From CALEUX01 sp037439945 (GTDB lineage Bacteria; Bacteroidota; Bacteroidia; Bacteroidales; Marinilabiliaceae), in contig JBBIVA010000081.1 of NCBI GenBank assembly GCA_037439945.1, forward strand, positions 1 through 16,912: a DNA stretch of 16,912 nt, in the 5' to 3' direction. The notes below the pieces were generated by a model. That model made no database searches, was not told where the DNA came from, and worked only from the letters and a program-made list of their open reading frames with translations. Shown here piece by piece: positions 1 through 9,009 of this stretch. Numbering within the stretch: the stretch's first letter is position 1; every line of letters begins with the position of its first letter. Both the position numbers and the translations under genes were made by a program.

Positions 1-21
1 CTCCACTATTTCAAAGAACAT
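1..21 (-). CDS. possible first codons of a gene cut by the window edge
   Basis: On the minus strand an ATG at 21-19 opens a frame of seven codons (MFFEIVE) that is still open at the window edge. It follows an A-rich stretch resembling the leaders of other genes here and lies about 110 nt downstream of the DUF2752 gene on the same strand. Seven codons are too few to identify a family or to be sure it is a gene. Confidence 0.2.
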
Positions 22-130
22 TTTTATCTTTATTCCTTAAGTAAACGACATTGATGCCGGTTTAGTAATTAAGGTATAGAGTGTACTTAAATAATTTATT
101 AATTGGGTAAAAATTTGTCTTCATCAGCAA

Positions 131-511
131 TTATATATTTCTAACAATCCAAAAAACTATAATTATAATAAGAATTATTAGTAATGTAGTATTACTGTAC
201 ATAAGTTTTTTTAATGCTAAAATCCGCTTATCAGGATTTTTATAAATATTTATTACAACAAAAGGAATTGAAAAAATGATGGCCAAAACCAGTAATAAAT
301 TGGATTTTATTGCCTCCAGAATCTCAATGTTCAATAAGTTATGAATAGCTTGTTGGGAACCACATCCGGGGCAATCATATCCTGTTATTGTTTTGAATGG
401 GCATTTAGGGTAAAAATCAACTTTTGCAGGATTAAAAAAATAGAATCCAATCAGTATTAATGCTGTGGTAATTAAAATTATCGCCAATTTTATCAATTCT
501 TTATTATTCAA
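131..511 (-). CDS. DUF2752 family small membrane protein
   Basis: This 126-residue protein has the DUF2752 hallmark: a cysteine at 37, then TGYDCPGCGSQQA at about 43-55 with cysteines at 47 and 50. The motif is followed by a short helix and two hydrophobic segments. Membrane segments are likely at about 8-26, 70-90 and 107-123, placing it in the inner membrane. The family is widespread in Bacteroidota and its function is unknown; the conserved cysteines suggest metal binding or a disulfide, which is inference. The only plausible start is a TTG at 511-509: there is no in-frame ATG before the motif, and an in-frame stop lies four codons upstream of the TTG. A 179-nt gap separates it from the large gene upstream, so it probably has its own promoter, though I could not find one. 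Confidence 0.85.
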   Translation of the reverse strand: MNNKELIKLAIILITTALILIGFYFFNPAKVDFYPKCPFKTITGYDCPGCGSQQAIHNLLNIEILEAIKSNLLLVLAIIFSIPFVVINIYKNPDKRILALKKLMYSNTTLLIILIIIIVFWIVRNI

Positions 512-690
512 CTTTTTAATTTATCAGGAATTAAAGGTTTAATAACCAATTTTATTCTAATTGTTACAATTACTTTTTATGAATAGTTTGGTTAAACTAA
601 TTGATTTACTTTTTTGATAATGTTTGCTTAGCCTGAACCAGCCACCTAAAACCCTTGTTTAATATGATAAATTATTACTTTTTACCAAAA

Positions 691-3600
691 TTATTTTTCG
701 TTTTGCGGCTTTTCTTCTTCAGTAATTTCTTCTAATTCCCCATTTGTATCAAAAGCACGTAATAACCTGTTTAGTCTGCTTTCGGGTGCCATTATAAACG
801 AATAGCCTTTTTCACCCATTCCTGTTTTAAGTTTTCTTTCATCTGGTTTTAACCCTTGTATGTTTAAATTATAATCATTATTTGACGATCTGGTTTGCAT
901 CATGCCATTTCTGTAACTAAAGAAAAAATATATTTTTGTTTCAGGCTCAATATACAAATCAAACGTATTTCCACCTCTGCTAAAACCAATTATAGCCTTA
1001 ACATTAACTGTGCGGTTAACCGGAAAATCCTTAATCCATAAAAGTGTTGCTTCACCGTTTGCCCTGTAGCTTCTGGTAGGTTTATCCCATTCCCATTTTA
1101 AACTGTCAAAGGTTAAAGTATATTGGTGGGTGGGGGGTAATGATCTTATTTTCTCCAGGGAATTAAGTTCCCTGGTTACTTTAATTGCATTATCTTTTTG
1201 TATCCATTCAGCAATACGTTTAATGGTTCCTTTATTCTCAGGGTTTCCTTTTTTATTATTATTTGCATCCCTGATAGTGTTAACCATTAATTCTACTGAT
1301 ACCGGATCAAGCATAAAGTTAACCCCGAATAATGCTGAAATCTCTGTTTTACCGTTTTGCCTGTTGTTCTCAATTTCTCCTGATGCATTTAATTTTACCT
1401 GTTCAAGATCAAGACCAATATTTATTGTTCCTTCAGCTAATACGCGACAATTATCTTCATCGAACATTAAAACCGTTCCTGTTGTATCCGGGTTGGCAAT
1501 TTTCTCGGTTGGTGAAATTAGGAAACTTTGCATCGATTCTTTGTAAAATAAAAATCCACTTGTTGATAGTAAGGGTAAATCGCTATGGAATCTTCTTTTT
1601 TCCAGGAAAGAACTGTAAATTATGTTCGAATCACGGTTAAGATATAATCCCCTGAAGATATTTTCATTCTCAAAATTCCGAGAATCTGTTCCTACCGGAA
1701 TCTTTACATCATAGGGATCAATGCTGGCCTCAAATCTAATGAATTCCTGGGGCCCGTTAAATGAACACTTATGGAGCATTTGGCTGGCTCCTTTAAACAG
1801 TAAAAGCTTCTTTCCTGATGTTAGGTTTACATCGCCTTTAAATGCAAAATGTTTATTGAATGTAAAATATTCTTTGTCCGATATTTCACCATCGGCTGTT
1901 GTTTTTTTATCACGGCCTACGCCAATATTGTTGAAATTTATTGTTTTAGCAACCCCGTCGCCATTTAAAAAGTCATATTTCCCAAAACCTTTATACAGGT
2001 TTTTACTTTCAATATTCACCCGGGCGTGATAAAATCTATGTATTGAATCATTTAAGACGATACTTACCGAATCGAGCGGATCTAATGCTGCATCGCGTCT
2101 TATGGTAACTTTACCATCGTTTAATAATAAATTGGCATCGGCTACTAAAATATTTTTAACTTCGGTGGCCCTGATAATCCGGTTTTCAACATCGTAAAGT
2201 GCCATGGGAACCACAAAGTCAAGTGAATCCTGACGACGGTGTGTTGAAACAAACCTGTTTCCCTTAGATCCTTTGGCCCCCAGGTAAATATTGTTGTTGT
2301 CCATATCCCATGAAAATTCATTAATGTATGAAATGTACCGGTTTTCGGTAAAATCCACTTTATTATTCGGGTTTCTGGATGTAAACCTGCCCTGACGTGT
2401 TTTAAAGTCAATATGTGATAACAGGTTATTGGTTTTAAAATTCACATCTTGTGAGCCCGGATCACTTATTAGTTTAAAATCAGATGAATCAGCAATAACG
2501 ATATGATGGCCCAAATCCATGCGTTTGGCTGTTAATGAAGCTTTTGGCATATTAAGTTTTCCGCTTCCTTCCAAACCTGTTGGCCGTACAGTGACACTTC
2601 CTTCAAACTGAACTTCACGGTTATAACAAATTAAACTCTCTTCCTGGGTACTGGCAATTAACCTGTCCTGATAGGGCATAAAACTTATCCTGTCAAATTT
2701 CCCCTGAACATCTGGAAACTCAACCCCTTTTTGCTGGGCCTGGACATTAAAGCGGTGCGCCAGACCGGAGGTGTATCCAGGCAGAAACGTAAAATCTTCC
2801 GACTCCGACAAGGATGTAATATATTTAATGGCCCCATTTCCTTTTAAACCTTGGTTGCTAAGGTCAAGAATGTTGGTAAAGGTTGCTTTTTCCCCATAAA
2901 TAGGATAACCTCCCGTAGGTGATTTTCGTCTGAAACCCAAGGAATAATCTTTCCTGACTATAAGTTTTTCTTCTATAACAGGGAAAATATTTGATTCCAG
3001 TTTTCCTTTAAAGGTTATGTTTTTGGTTGTTAATCTGCTTATACTGTCAATCTGAAAAGGATCCAGCGTAAAAAAGAATTTATCTTTTTTATATGCCCCG
3101 TTCTGAGTTTGTGGATAATCGTAATAAACATATGAATTTGTTGTACTTGTAAGCCTGGGAAATTCAGCGTACAATTCTTTGCCCGATTTATTGTCCCATT
3201 TATCTATCTCCAGATATCCCGACAATTGGGAAATTGTATTGCCAATCCTTTGCAGAGCTGGTCTTCCATAGTAATCATACTCCTCTGTCTCAATTTTCAT
3301 CGACATTGAATCTATAACCTTCAAATCGATTCTAAAATCATTGTAATTAAATCTGAACCCATTACCAAAAAGGTTTATCATACCAGCAGTAATTGTTCCA
3401 TCGAAACTAAAATTACGGTCCTTTTTAAGAAGAATTTTTTCTTCTTTTGGAAAAAATACAACATTTTGATTGTCACTAATAGAAATAGCTGCAACGCCGT
3501 TAAGTGCAATATCATAGTTTTTAAGATCGAAAATGGCATTTGGTACCGATCCGGGTGTTAATGATTTAAACCTGATTACATCATAATCCTTTTCTCCGTT

Positions 3601-5160
3601 TCTGAATTTAAGATAATCCGTAAGCCTCTCACGAATTTCAATGGTGTCGGAGTTTACGTTATATCCAACAAATCCATGAAATGAAAGGGCTATTATTTGC
3701 TGTCTTACCTGGCTCTCGGGTAAATTAAGGTATCGTGCATAATCCAAGGCCGTGAATGATTTTGATTTAAGTCGTTTTGAGCAATTTAATAACCCTTGTA
3801 GCGGATGAATGGCATCCATTCCCTGAAGCTGGTTAAAAAAATCCTCCCTGAAATAACTAATGGATTCAAAAAACGCATGGTTTTCTGCAGCCCCACTTAT
3901 CATTCTGAGTTCAATGTTGGTATCGTTCAATTTCCATTTAATCAGTTCGGCATCCATGCTAATATTATGGTAAGTATTAAAGTACGGACTTTTTGATAAT
4001 CCCTCTCCATCCCTTATTAAATGAATCTCTTTTATATTATCCATATATTTAAACATGAGTCCCGGGTGGTAAATAAAACCGGTATCAAGATGAATTCTGA
4101 TTTCAGTATTACCACTAATAATCTGCTCTTTACGTAACGAAAAACTAAGTGATTTGGCGGTGATAAAAAGGGTATCGTTTCTGAAAATTGATATTACAGC
4201 CGGACTCTGGTAGGTTCCTGAGCCAAGGAATTTAGCACCGTGTTGGGAAAAACCACCCTCATAATTGAAACCATTGTGGATGTTGTCAATTTTATAACGT
4301 TGTTCGTAAGATTCAAATTTTGGATATGTAGAATTTTCCGGGTTATTTACGTTCATTACTTTATGGTAAAGGCGCCCCTTTATGGGATGGTTAAAATAAG
4401 CACGGTTTTGAAACTCAACATTCTCCACACGAATTTCAATTGATGACATGTTAATTTCATAATTACCGAATCCTGCAAAAACCTGGTCTGGAGAAAACCC
4501 ACTCTGTTCCCATGTAATCAACCCTTTTTTTCCATACCATATACCACTTTGCAAATTTAGGAATCCGCTGGTTTCCAATATTATGATGCTGTCATTTTTT
4601 GAATAGCAAATCAAGTTGGTAGGCTCAAACTGAACCCTTAATGAATCAGTATAAGTAAACCTGTAATTTGCTTTTTGTGCTACCCACCTGAGTGCTGGGG
4701 TTGAATAAACAATATTTTCCTTTAACAGGTTGGTTGTGTGGTCAAATAACCTGATTGCTGTTCTTAGTGGAAACCTGGGTTCATTGAATAACCGTTCTAT
4801 TCCATTATGCCATATAGTAAAACTCTCCTGTGGGTGATTTGCCTGGTTAAATGCCATTATTGTTTTCAGGTATGAATAATAATCAGGGAAAGCCCGCCCC
4901 TTTTTTTCGTTTATGAGGTCGGAGCCGGTAATAATTAAATTTTTAATTTCAGTTGATGTGCCCGGAGAGTTCCAAAAATTTTTTAATTCATTTAAAAAGT
5001 CCTTTGCGGCTTTTTTTTCAGTTGATATGGCGAAAATTTCCTCCATATTTTGAAGAAACAAATTTTCACCACCCTCACTGAATAATTTGCTTTGTGACCA
5101 GGCAGAATGAATAAAGATTAATAAAAAAGGTAATATAAAGGAGCGTAAATGTTTAATCAT
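691..5160 (-). CDS. very large exported beta-rich protein of unknown function
   Basis: I do not recognise a named family; similar very long exported hypotheticals exist in Bacteroidota. I start it at the ATG at 5160-5158 (1489 residues) rather than a TTG two codons earlier, because the ATG directly precedes a good signal peptide: KHLR, a hydrophobic core at 8-20, and a likely cut after Ser22 (AWS/Q). Residues 30-180 look helical; most of the rest alternates like beta strands. Segments starting GSG or GNG followed by strand-like sequence recur near 310, 770 and 865, suggesting divergent beta repeats. Residues about 465-520 read like a winged helix (ALDYARYLNLPESQVRQQII, then a wing-like stretch). 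The tail is acidic (EEITEEEKPQNEK). No transmembrane anchor, lipobox or catalytic motif is visible. It starts 29 nt after prmA and may be cotranscribed with it. A periplasmic or outer-membrane structural or surface-assembly role is a guess. Confidence 0.85.
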   Translation of the reverse strand: MIKHLRSFILPFLLIFIHSAWSQSKLFSEGGENLFLQNMEEIFAISTEKKAAKDFLNELKNFWNSPGTSTEIKNLIITGSDLINEKKGRAFPDYYSYLKTIMAFNQANHPQESFTIWHNGIERLFNEPRFPLRTAIRLFDHTTNLLKENIVYSTPALRWVAQKANYRFTYTDSLRVQFEPTNLICYSKNDSIIILETSGFLNLQSGIWYGKKGLITWEQSGFSPDQVFAGFGNYEINMSSIEIRVENVEFQNRAYFNHPIKGRLYHKVMNVNNPENSTYPKFESYEQRYKIDNIHNGFNYEGGFSQHGAKFLGSGTYQSPAVISIFRNDTLFITAKSLSFSLRKEQIISGNTEIRIHLDTGFIYHPGLMFKYMDNIKEIHLIRDGEGLSKSPYFNTYHNISMDAELIKWKLNDTNIELRMISGAAENHAFFESISYFREDFFNQLQGMDAIHPLQGLLNCSKRLKSKSFTALDYARYLNLPESQVRQQIIALSFHGFVGYNVNSDTIEIRERLTDYLKFRNGEKDYDVIRFKSLTPGSVPNAIFDLKNYDIALNGVAAISISDNQNVVFFPKEEKILLKKDRNFSFDGTITAGMINLFGNGFRFNYNDFRIDLKVIDSMSMKIETEEYDYYGRPALQRIGNTISQLSGYLEIDKWDNKSGKELYAEFPRLTSTTNSYVYYDYPQTQNGAYKKDKFFFTLDPFQIDSISRLTTKNITFKGKLESNIFPVIEEKLIVRKDYSLGFRRKSPTGGYPIYGEKATFTNILDLSNQGLKGNGAIKYITSLSESEDFTFLPGYTSGLAHRFNVQAQQKGVEFPDVQGKFDRISFMPYQDRLIASTQEESLICYNREVQFEGSVTVRPTGLEGSGKLNMPKASLTAKRMDLGHHIVIADSSDFKLISDPGSQDVNFKTNNLLSHIDFKTRQGRFTSRNPNNKVDFTENRYISYINEFSWDMDNNNIYLGAKGSKGNRFVSTHRRQDSLDFVVPMALYDVENRIIRATEVKNILVADANLLLNDGKVTIRRDAALDPLDSVSIVLNDSIHRFYHARVNIESKNLYKGFGKYDFLNGDGVAKTINFNNIGVGRDKKTTADGEISDKEYFTFNKHFAFKGDVNLTSGKKLLLFKGASQMLHKCSFNGPQEFIRFEASIDPYDVKIPVGTDSRNFENENIFRGLYLNRDSNIIYSSFLEKRRFHSDLPLLSTSGFLFYKESMQSFLISPTEKIANPDTTGTVLMFDEDNCRVLAEGTINIGLDLEQVKLNASGEIENNRQNGKTEISALFGVNFMLDPVSVELMVNTIRDANNNKKGNPENKGTIKRIAEWIQKDNAIKVTRELNSLEKIRSLPPTHQYTLTFDSLKWEWDKPTRSYRANGEATLLWIKDFPVNRTVNVKAIIGFSRGGNTFDLYIEPETKIYFFFSYRNGMMQTRSSNNDYNLNIQGLKPDERKLKTGMGEKGYSFIMAPESRLNRLLRAFDTNGELEEITEEEKPQNEK

Positions 5161-5189
5161 AAGCAAGCAAAATTCTTTCCGGGATTTTT

Positions 5190-6035
5190 TTATAATATTT
5201 TTTCATACGAAACTGCTACCCAATTGTTATTTTCTTTAATAGAATTTACAACTAAATAATTGTTTTCAGCTATTTTATTTATTTCTGTAATATCCGAATT
5301 ATAAAACCCGCTTAAAATAATTGTACCTCCTTTTTTGAGAACTTTTGCATAAGCCGGAATATCCTCAAGCAAAATATTACGGTTAATATTTGCCAGGATA
5401 ATATCATATTCCTGAACCGACCCAAGTGATGTTGAATCGCCCAATTTGTTCGACATGTTCTTAACTTCGTTAAGCTGACAGTTTTCGTTACTGTTATCTA
5501 CGCAAAACTGGTCATTATCAATAGCTGTAATTTTTTTTGCACCAAGCATTGATGCCAGAATACCCAGTATTCCTGTTCCGCATCCCATGTCAAGCACCAT
5601 TTTTCCTTTAACATCATATTCGAGTAAGTGTTCCATTACCATTGAGGTGGTTTCGTGATGTCCGGTACCAAAGGCCATTTTAGGCTCTATTATTATCTGG
5701 TATGGTATATGATTGTAATGTGGATGGAATGGACTTCTTACAACACATTTATTTCCAATTATTATTGGCTTGAAATAATTTTTTTCCCATTCCTCATTCC
5801 AGTTTTGGTATGGTACATGGGTAACCTTATATTTAAAAGTAATGTTTGTATTATTGTCACGAAGTTTATTTAAACTATCTTCTTCAAACTGCTCTGTTGG
5901 AATAAAAGCATCAAATCCTTTTTCATTTTCCAAAAAGCCATCATATCCCATATTGGCCATCCAGGCAATTAATATTTCTGCATCGTGCGATGAGTATTGA
6001 GTTAAACTTATTGATATCTGTATATAATCCATCAT
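5190..6035 (-). CDS. prmA: ribosomal protein L11 methyltransferase
   Basis: PrmA is a cytoplasmic SAM-dependent enzyme that methylates amino groups of ribosomal protein L11. The protein has 281 residues, near the usual length. It has an N-terminal substrate-recognition part (1-90), the family signature AFGTGHHETT at 121-130, SAM motif I VLDMGCGTGILG at 147-158, an acidic ribose-binding segment AIDND at 171-175, and the LANIN motif at 214-218 followed by VLKKGGTIILSGF. It starts ATGATG; the first ATG (6035) is used here, and the second would shorten it by one residue. The gene follows the tpiA terminator by about 170 nt, so it probably has its own promoter, and it ends 29 nt before the large exported protein gene. 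Confidence 0.96.
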   Translation of the reverse strand: MMDYIQISISLTQYSSHDAEILIAWMANMGYDGFLENEKGFDAFIPTEQFEEDSLNKLRDNNTNITFKYKVTHVPYQNWNEEWEKNYFKPIIIGNKCVVRSPFHPHYNHIPYQIIIEPKMAFGTGHHETTSMVMEHLLEYDVKGKMVLDMGCGTGILGILASMLGAKKITAIDNDQFCVDNSNENCQLNEVKNMSNKLGDSTSLGSVQEYDIILANINRNILLEDIPAYAKVLKKGGTIILSGFYNSDITEINKIAENNYLVVNSIKENNNWVAVSYEKIL

Positions 6036-6202
6036 TTTGTTGGTTTATCTTTTGTTTGCCGGAAAACAATTTACTGGTTTCTGCTTCTAAGCATACTTAA
6101 ATTACCTGCCCGCCTTAATTAAAAAATTTGCAAGGAAGTTTAAATGTTATTTGGCATAATTAAATATGCAAATTCGTTAAATGTTTAATTAAATCAAAAA
6201 GA

Positions 6203-6225
6203 AAAGGCGTCTAACCGACGCCTTT
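6203..6225 (-). terminator. intrinsic terminator of tpiA
   Basis: AAAGGCGTC and GACGCCTTT form a perfect 9-bp stem around a 5-nt loop. On the minus strand the stem is followed by TCTTTTTG, a good U-tract, 20 nt after the tpiA stop. On the plus strand the A/T-rich flank is weaker. It probably ends the DUF1599-membrane protein-tpiA transcript and separates it from prmA. Confidence 0.85.
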
Positions 6226-6245
6226 GTTCTTAAATATTATTAAAA

Positions 6246-7001
6246 TTAAAAGGCATCAATAATTGCCAAAAAATCAGATGATTTTAATGAAGCACCCCCA
6301 ATAAGGCCTCCATCAACATCGGTATTTGAAAATAGTTCCTTTGCATTTGATGCATTGCAGCTACCACCATAAAGAATTGATATTTCATTAGCTACATCGG
6401 CTCCATATTTTTCTTTAAGGGTATTACGTATAAAAGCATGCATTTCCTGTGCCTGTTCACTCGTAGCTGTTTTACCAGTACCAATGGCCCAAACAGGTTC
6501 GTATGCCAGTACAAGCTTCTTAAAATCAGAACCTGATAGGTGAAACAGACTTTCTTCAATCTGCTTTTTAACAACATCAAAATGGATATTAGCTTCCCTT
6601 TCAGATAAAACCTCACCAATACAGAAAATAGGGGTAAGGTTATTGGCAAGGGCCAAATCTGTTTTTTCCTTCAATTTGGTATTGGTTTCACCATAATAGG
6701 TCCTTCTTTCTGAATGGCCAAGTATAACATATTTTGCACCGGTTGATTTAATCATGGGAGCAGATATTTCACCTGTATAGGCACCAGAAATTTTATCGGC
6801 ACAATTTTGTGCTGCAACACCAATTTTGGTCTTATCAATAACCTTTACAACATCAACCAGGTGAATATATGGTGTGCCTAATACTATCCCGCACTTTGGT
6901 GATTTACCCGAAACAAGGTTATTAATATCTTTTGCCAGTGCAACTCCCTCTTCAAGGGTATTGTTCATTTTCCAGTTTCCTGCAACAATGTTTTTTCTCA
7001 T
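6246..7001 (-). CDS. tpiA: triose-phosphate isomerase
   Basis: This cytoplasmic glycolytic enzyme interconverts dihydroxyacetone phosphate and glyceraldehyde 3-phosphate. The 251-residue protein is full length for the family. The TIM-barrel catalytic residues are all present: Asn9 and Lys11 in GNWKMN, the electrophile His96 in ILGHSERR, and the base Glu168 in AYEPVWAIGTGKTA, which also contains the flexible loop 6. The phosphate-binding YGGS motif and the C-terminal GGLIGGASL complete the active site. Its ATG overlaps the TGA of the upstream membrane-protein gene (ATGA, 7001-6998), so translation is probably coupled. A strong terminator follows. Confidence 0.98.
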   Translation of the reverse strand: MRKNIVAGNWKMNNTLEEGVALAKDINNLVSGKSPKCGIVLGTPYIHLVDVVKVIDKTKIGVAAQNCADKISGAYTGEISAPMIKSTGAKYVILGHSERRTYYGETNTKLKEKTDLALANNLTPIFCIGEVLSEREANIHFDVVKKQIEESLFHLSGSDFKKLVLAYEPVWAIGTGKTATSEQAQEMHAFIRNTLKEKYGADVANEISILYGGSCNASNAKELFSNTDVDGGLIGGASLKSSDFLAIIDAF

Positions 7002-8233
7002 TTTTTTTTGTTTATGGTTTTAATATTAAATATTAATGTTGGAACAATTATAAGACCAAGTATATTGCCCCATACTAGTAATAGTACGTTTTTACGGGTT
7101 AAATAACCGATTGAACCCGCGAGAGGGTTTTCAACTATATTTTTACCCGGTAATTTATTATAATGCCATTTACCAATAATAGTACCGTTAAATAGCAAAA
7201 TCAACCCAGGATTTGACCTTACCATTGTCTTTAAAGTTGTTTCATCGCCATGAAGGAACCTGAAATTAGTTTTATTTTCAAGGTTAAATTCCCTTCCGGT
7301 TGTTGAGTCTGATGTTGTTACAACATAAAATGGAATTTCCTTTTGTTGCGAAAGCTCTGCAAGTCTTGCCAGAGGCATTATTGACCGCTGGGATATTTTC
7401 TCTATTCTGGGTGAAATAACGAGGAAAACAGCTCCCTCATGATTAATTATTTTTTGGGTCTCATCCTCCAGATAAGAATTCATAATATAAAAGTCGTGCA
7501 GTGGTGGCTCATAACCTTTCTTAATTAGCTTTGTTTCTGTGTCGATGAAAATCCATGTGGAATCATCATAAGGGTAGTCTAAAGTCGTAAAGGTTTTTTT
7601 TACACCATCTTTCTCGAGTATAAACACTGTTTCAAATTCATCCCTTTCGGCCCCATCAGGAATTTCCATTTGCGATGGGATATGAGTACCTACTTTAAAA
7701 GGCCTGAAATCAATAACAGGCAGTTTGTTTATTCCCCACCAACAAAGCCCTAAAATATAAATAGCAGGTGTTATTGCACCAAATATCATCCTGAGGCTGC
7801 CCACACTGTTTTTATATTGTTTCCTGCTAATGAAAAGTCCAATCGTAAATAAAACTACAACAACATTCTTCCAAAAGGTTTGCCAATTACTAAGTTTAAT
7901 GGCGTCACCAAAACATCCGCAATCTGTAACGGGTTCAAATACTGCAATATAAAGAGTAAGGATTGTAAAAAAGGAAATAGTTGTCAAGGCAATTAAGGCC
8001 AGTTTTCTTACATAAAAGTTCAGCAACAGGTAAAAACCAAGCAGAAATTCAAATGATGACAGTATTACAGAAAGAGGCAGCGACAGGGGAGTTAGCCAAT
8101 TTAAATTAAAGGCTGTAAAATAATCATCAAATTTAATAGCCCCACCTATTGGATCAATAGCTTTTACCAATCCCGAAAATATTAAAACCAAAGCGGGAAC
8201 TGTTCTGTATAAAAATCTTAATACAATATTCAT
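6998..8233 (-). CDS. BT_3928-type DoxX/MauE-like membrane protein
   Basis: This 411-residue inner-membrane protein resembles the Bacteroidota BT_3928 family. Residues 1-135 carry about four hydrophobic segments of DoxX/MauE type (for example 8-22, 50-70, 78-98 and 122-136), with the motif DCGCFGDA at 104-111 (Cys105 and Cys107). A further segment lies at about 150-168. Residues 190-375 form a soluble, thioredoxin-fold-like region with no CxxC, and a final hydrophobic segment sits near 385-402 before a KKK tail. The cysteine pair suggests a redox role, as in MauE/DsbD-like proteins, but no substrate is known. It lies between a DUF1599 gene (23 nt away) and tpiA (4-nt overlap), a grouping I remember as common in Bacteroidota. 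The frame ends in a run of nine A residues that leads into the tpiA start. Confidence 0.88.
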   Translation of the reverse strand: MNIVLRFLYRTVPALVLIFSGLVKAIDPIGGAIKFDDYFTAFNLNWLTPLSLPLSVILSSFEFLLGFYLLLNFYVRKLALIALTTISFFTILTLYIAVFEPVTDCGCFGDAIKLSNWQTFWKNVVVVLFTIGLFISRKQYKNSVGSLRMIFGAITPAIYILGLCWWGINKLPVIDFRPFKVGTHIPSQMEIPDGAERDEFETVFILEKDGVKKTFTTLDYPYDDSTWIFIDTETKLIKKGYEPPLHDFYIMNSYLEDETQKIINHEGAVFLVISPRIEKISQRSIMPLARLAELSQQKEIPFYVVTTSDSTTGREFNLENKTNFRFLHGDETTLKTMVRSNPGLILLFNGTIIGKWHYNKLPGKNIVENPLAGSIGYLTRKNVLLLVWGNILGLIIVPTLIFNIKTINKKK

Positions 8234-8256
8234 TATAATTAATTTGTATTTTTAAA

Positions 8257-8811
8257 TCAGGGTTCGCTATCCGGAAATTCCAATTTTATGAGGGCAAATA
8301 TAGCATAGTTTATTATATCAAGATAATTGGCTTCAACGCCTTCTGAAATAATGGTTTGACCTTTATTATCTTCAATTTGTTTGGTTCTGTACAATTTCAT
8401 CAAAATAAGATCAGTAAACGAACTGATTCGCATATTCCGCCATGCTTCATCGTAATCATGGTTTTTATCCAACATCAGTCTTTTGGCTATTTTTACATTT
8501 TTATTATAAAGTTCCAGGGCTTGATTACGTGGCATATCCGGAAGGTCAGATGGTCCGGTTTCGATTTGAATAAGTGCCATTACAGCATAGTTCACAATTC
8601 CAATAAATTCCGGCAAAATACCCTCATCAACGCGTGATATCCCTTTTGTTTCAAGACTCCTGATCCTTTGTGCTTTAATAAAAATCTGGTCAGTAAGTGA
8701 TGATGTTCTAAGAATCCGCCAGGCAGTTCCATAGTCGGTCATCTTTTTTTCATAAATATCGCGGCAAATGCTTATACAATGCTCGTATTGTTGATCTGTA
8801 TTTAGCCCCAT
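8257..8811 (-). CDS. DUF1599 protein with two tandem domains
   Basis: This 184-residue, probably cytoplasmic protein consists of two diverged copies of one module, at about 22-83 and 116-178. Each copy has DY..AWR, then R.SS.TD and a lysine, an EG about 20-25 residues later, and a hydrophobic helix around NYA..ALI.(I/L)E. The layout matches DUF1599 (PF07659), which I recall is also called nucleotide-modification-associated domain 1; its biochemical role is unknown to me. The frame extends upstream to a TTG at 8841, but the ATG at 8811 places the first motif at the usual distance from the N-terminus and is preferred. It is the first gene of the run ending in tpiA and is divergent from folP. 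Confidence 0.85.
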   Translation of the reverse strand: MGLNTDQQYEHCISICRDIYEKKMTDYGTAWRILRTSSLTDQIFIKAQRIRSLETKGISRVDEGILPEFIGIVNYAVMALIQIETGPSDLPDMPRNQALELYNKNVKIAKRLMLDKNHDYDEAWRNMRISSFTDLILMKLYRTKQIEDNKGQTIISEGVEANYLDIINYAIFALIKLEFPDSEP

Positions 8812-9009
8812 AAAGTAATATTTGAACCGTAAAAATACCAAAAAATAAAGAAGTCTTCATTTTTTCAGTGCATAAATAATGAGTAAAATAAACCTTGTTA
8901 TTTAGTTTTTTTCAAAAATTAAATCGTTTCTTTTATTTGAAAAAACAATTTAACTTTCTTTGTATATTAAGATTTTATAAATGATTTAATTATTGACTCC
9001 ACCAATTAG

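Noticed and set aside
584..599. 6-bp hairpin TAGTTT-GGTT-AAACTA between the DUF2752 and large genes as a terminator
   Set aside because: The stem is short and AT-only apart from one G-C pair, and no T-run follows on the minus strand.
1130..2029. Plus-strand open frames of about 100-138 codons inside the large exported-protein gene
   Set aside because: They are antisense to a continuous 1489-codon frame with a signal peptide, have no recognisable motif, and overlap each other in different frames.
8812..8841. TTG start 10 codons upstream of the DUF1599 ATG
   Set aside because: The ATG at 8811 gives the usual spacing to the first motif and is the stronger codon.
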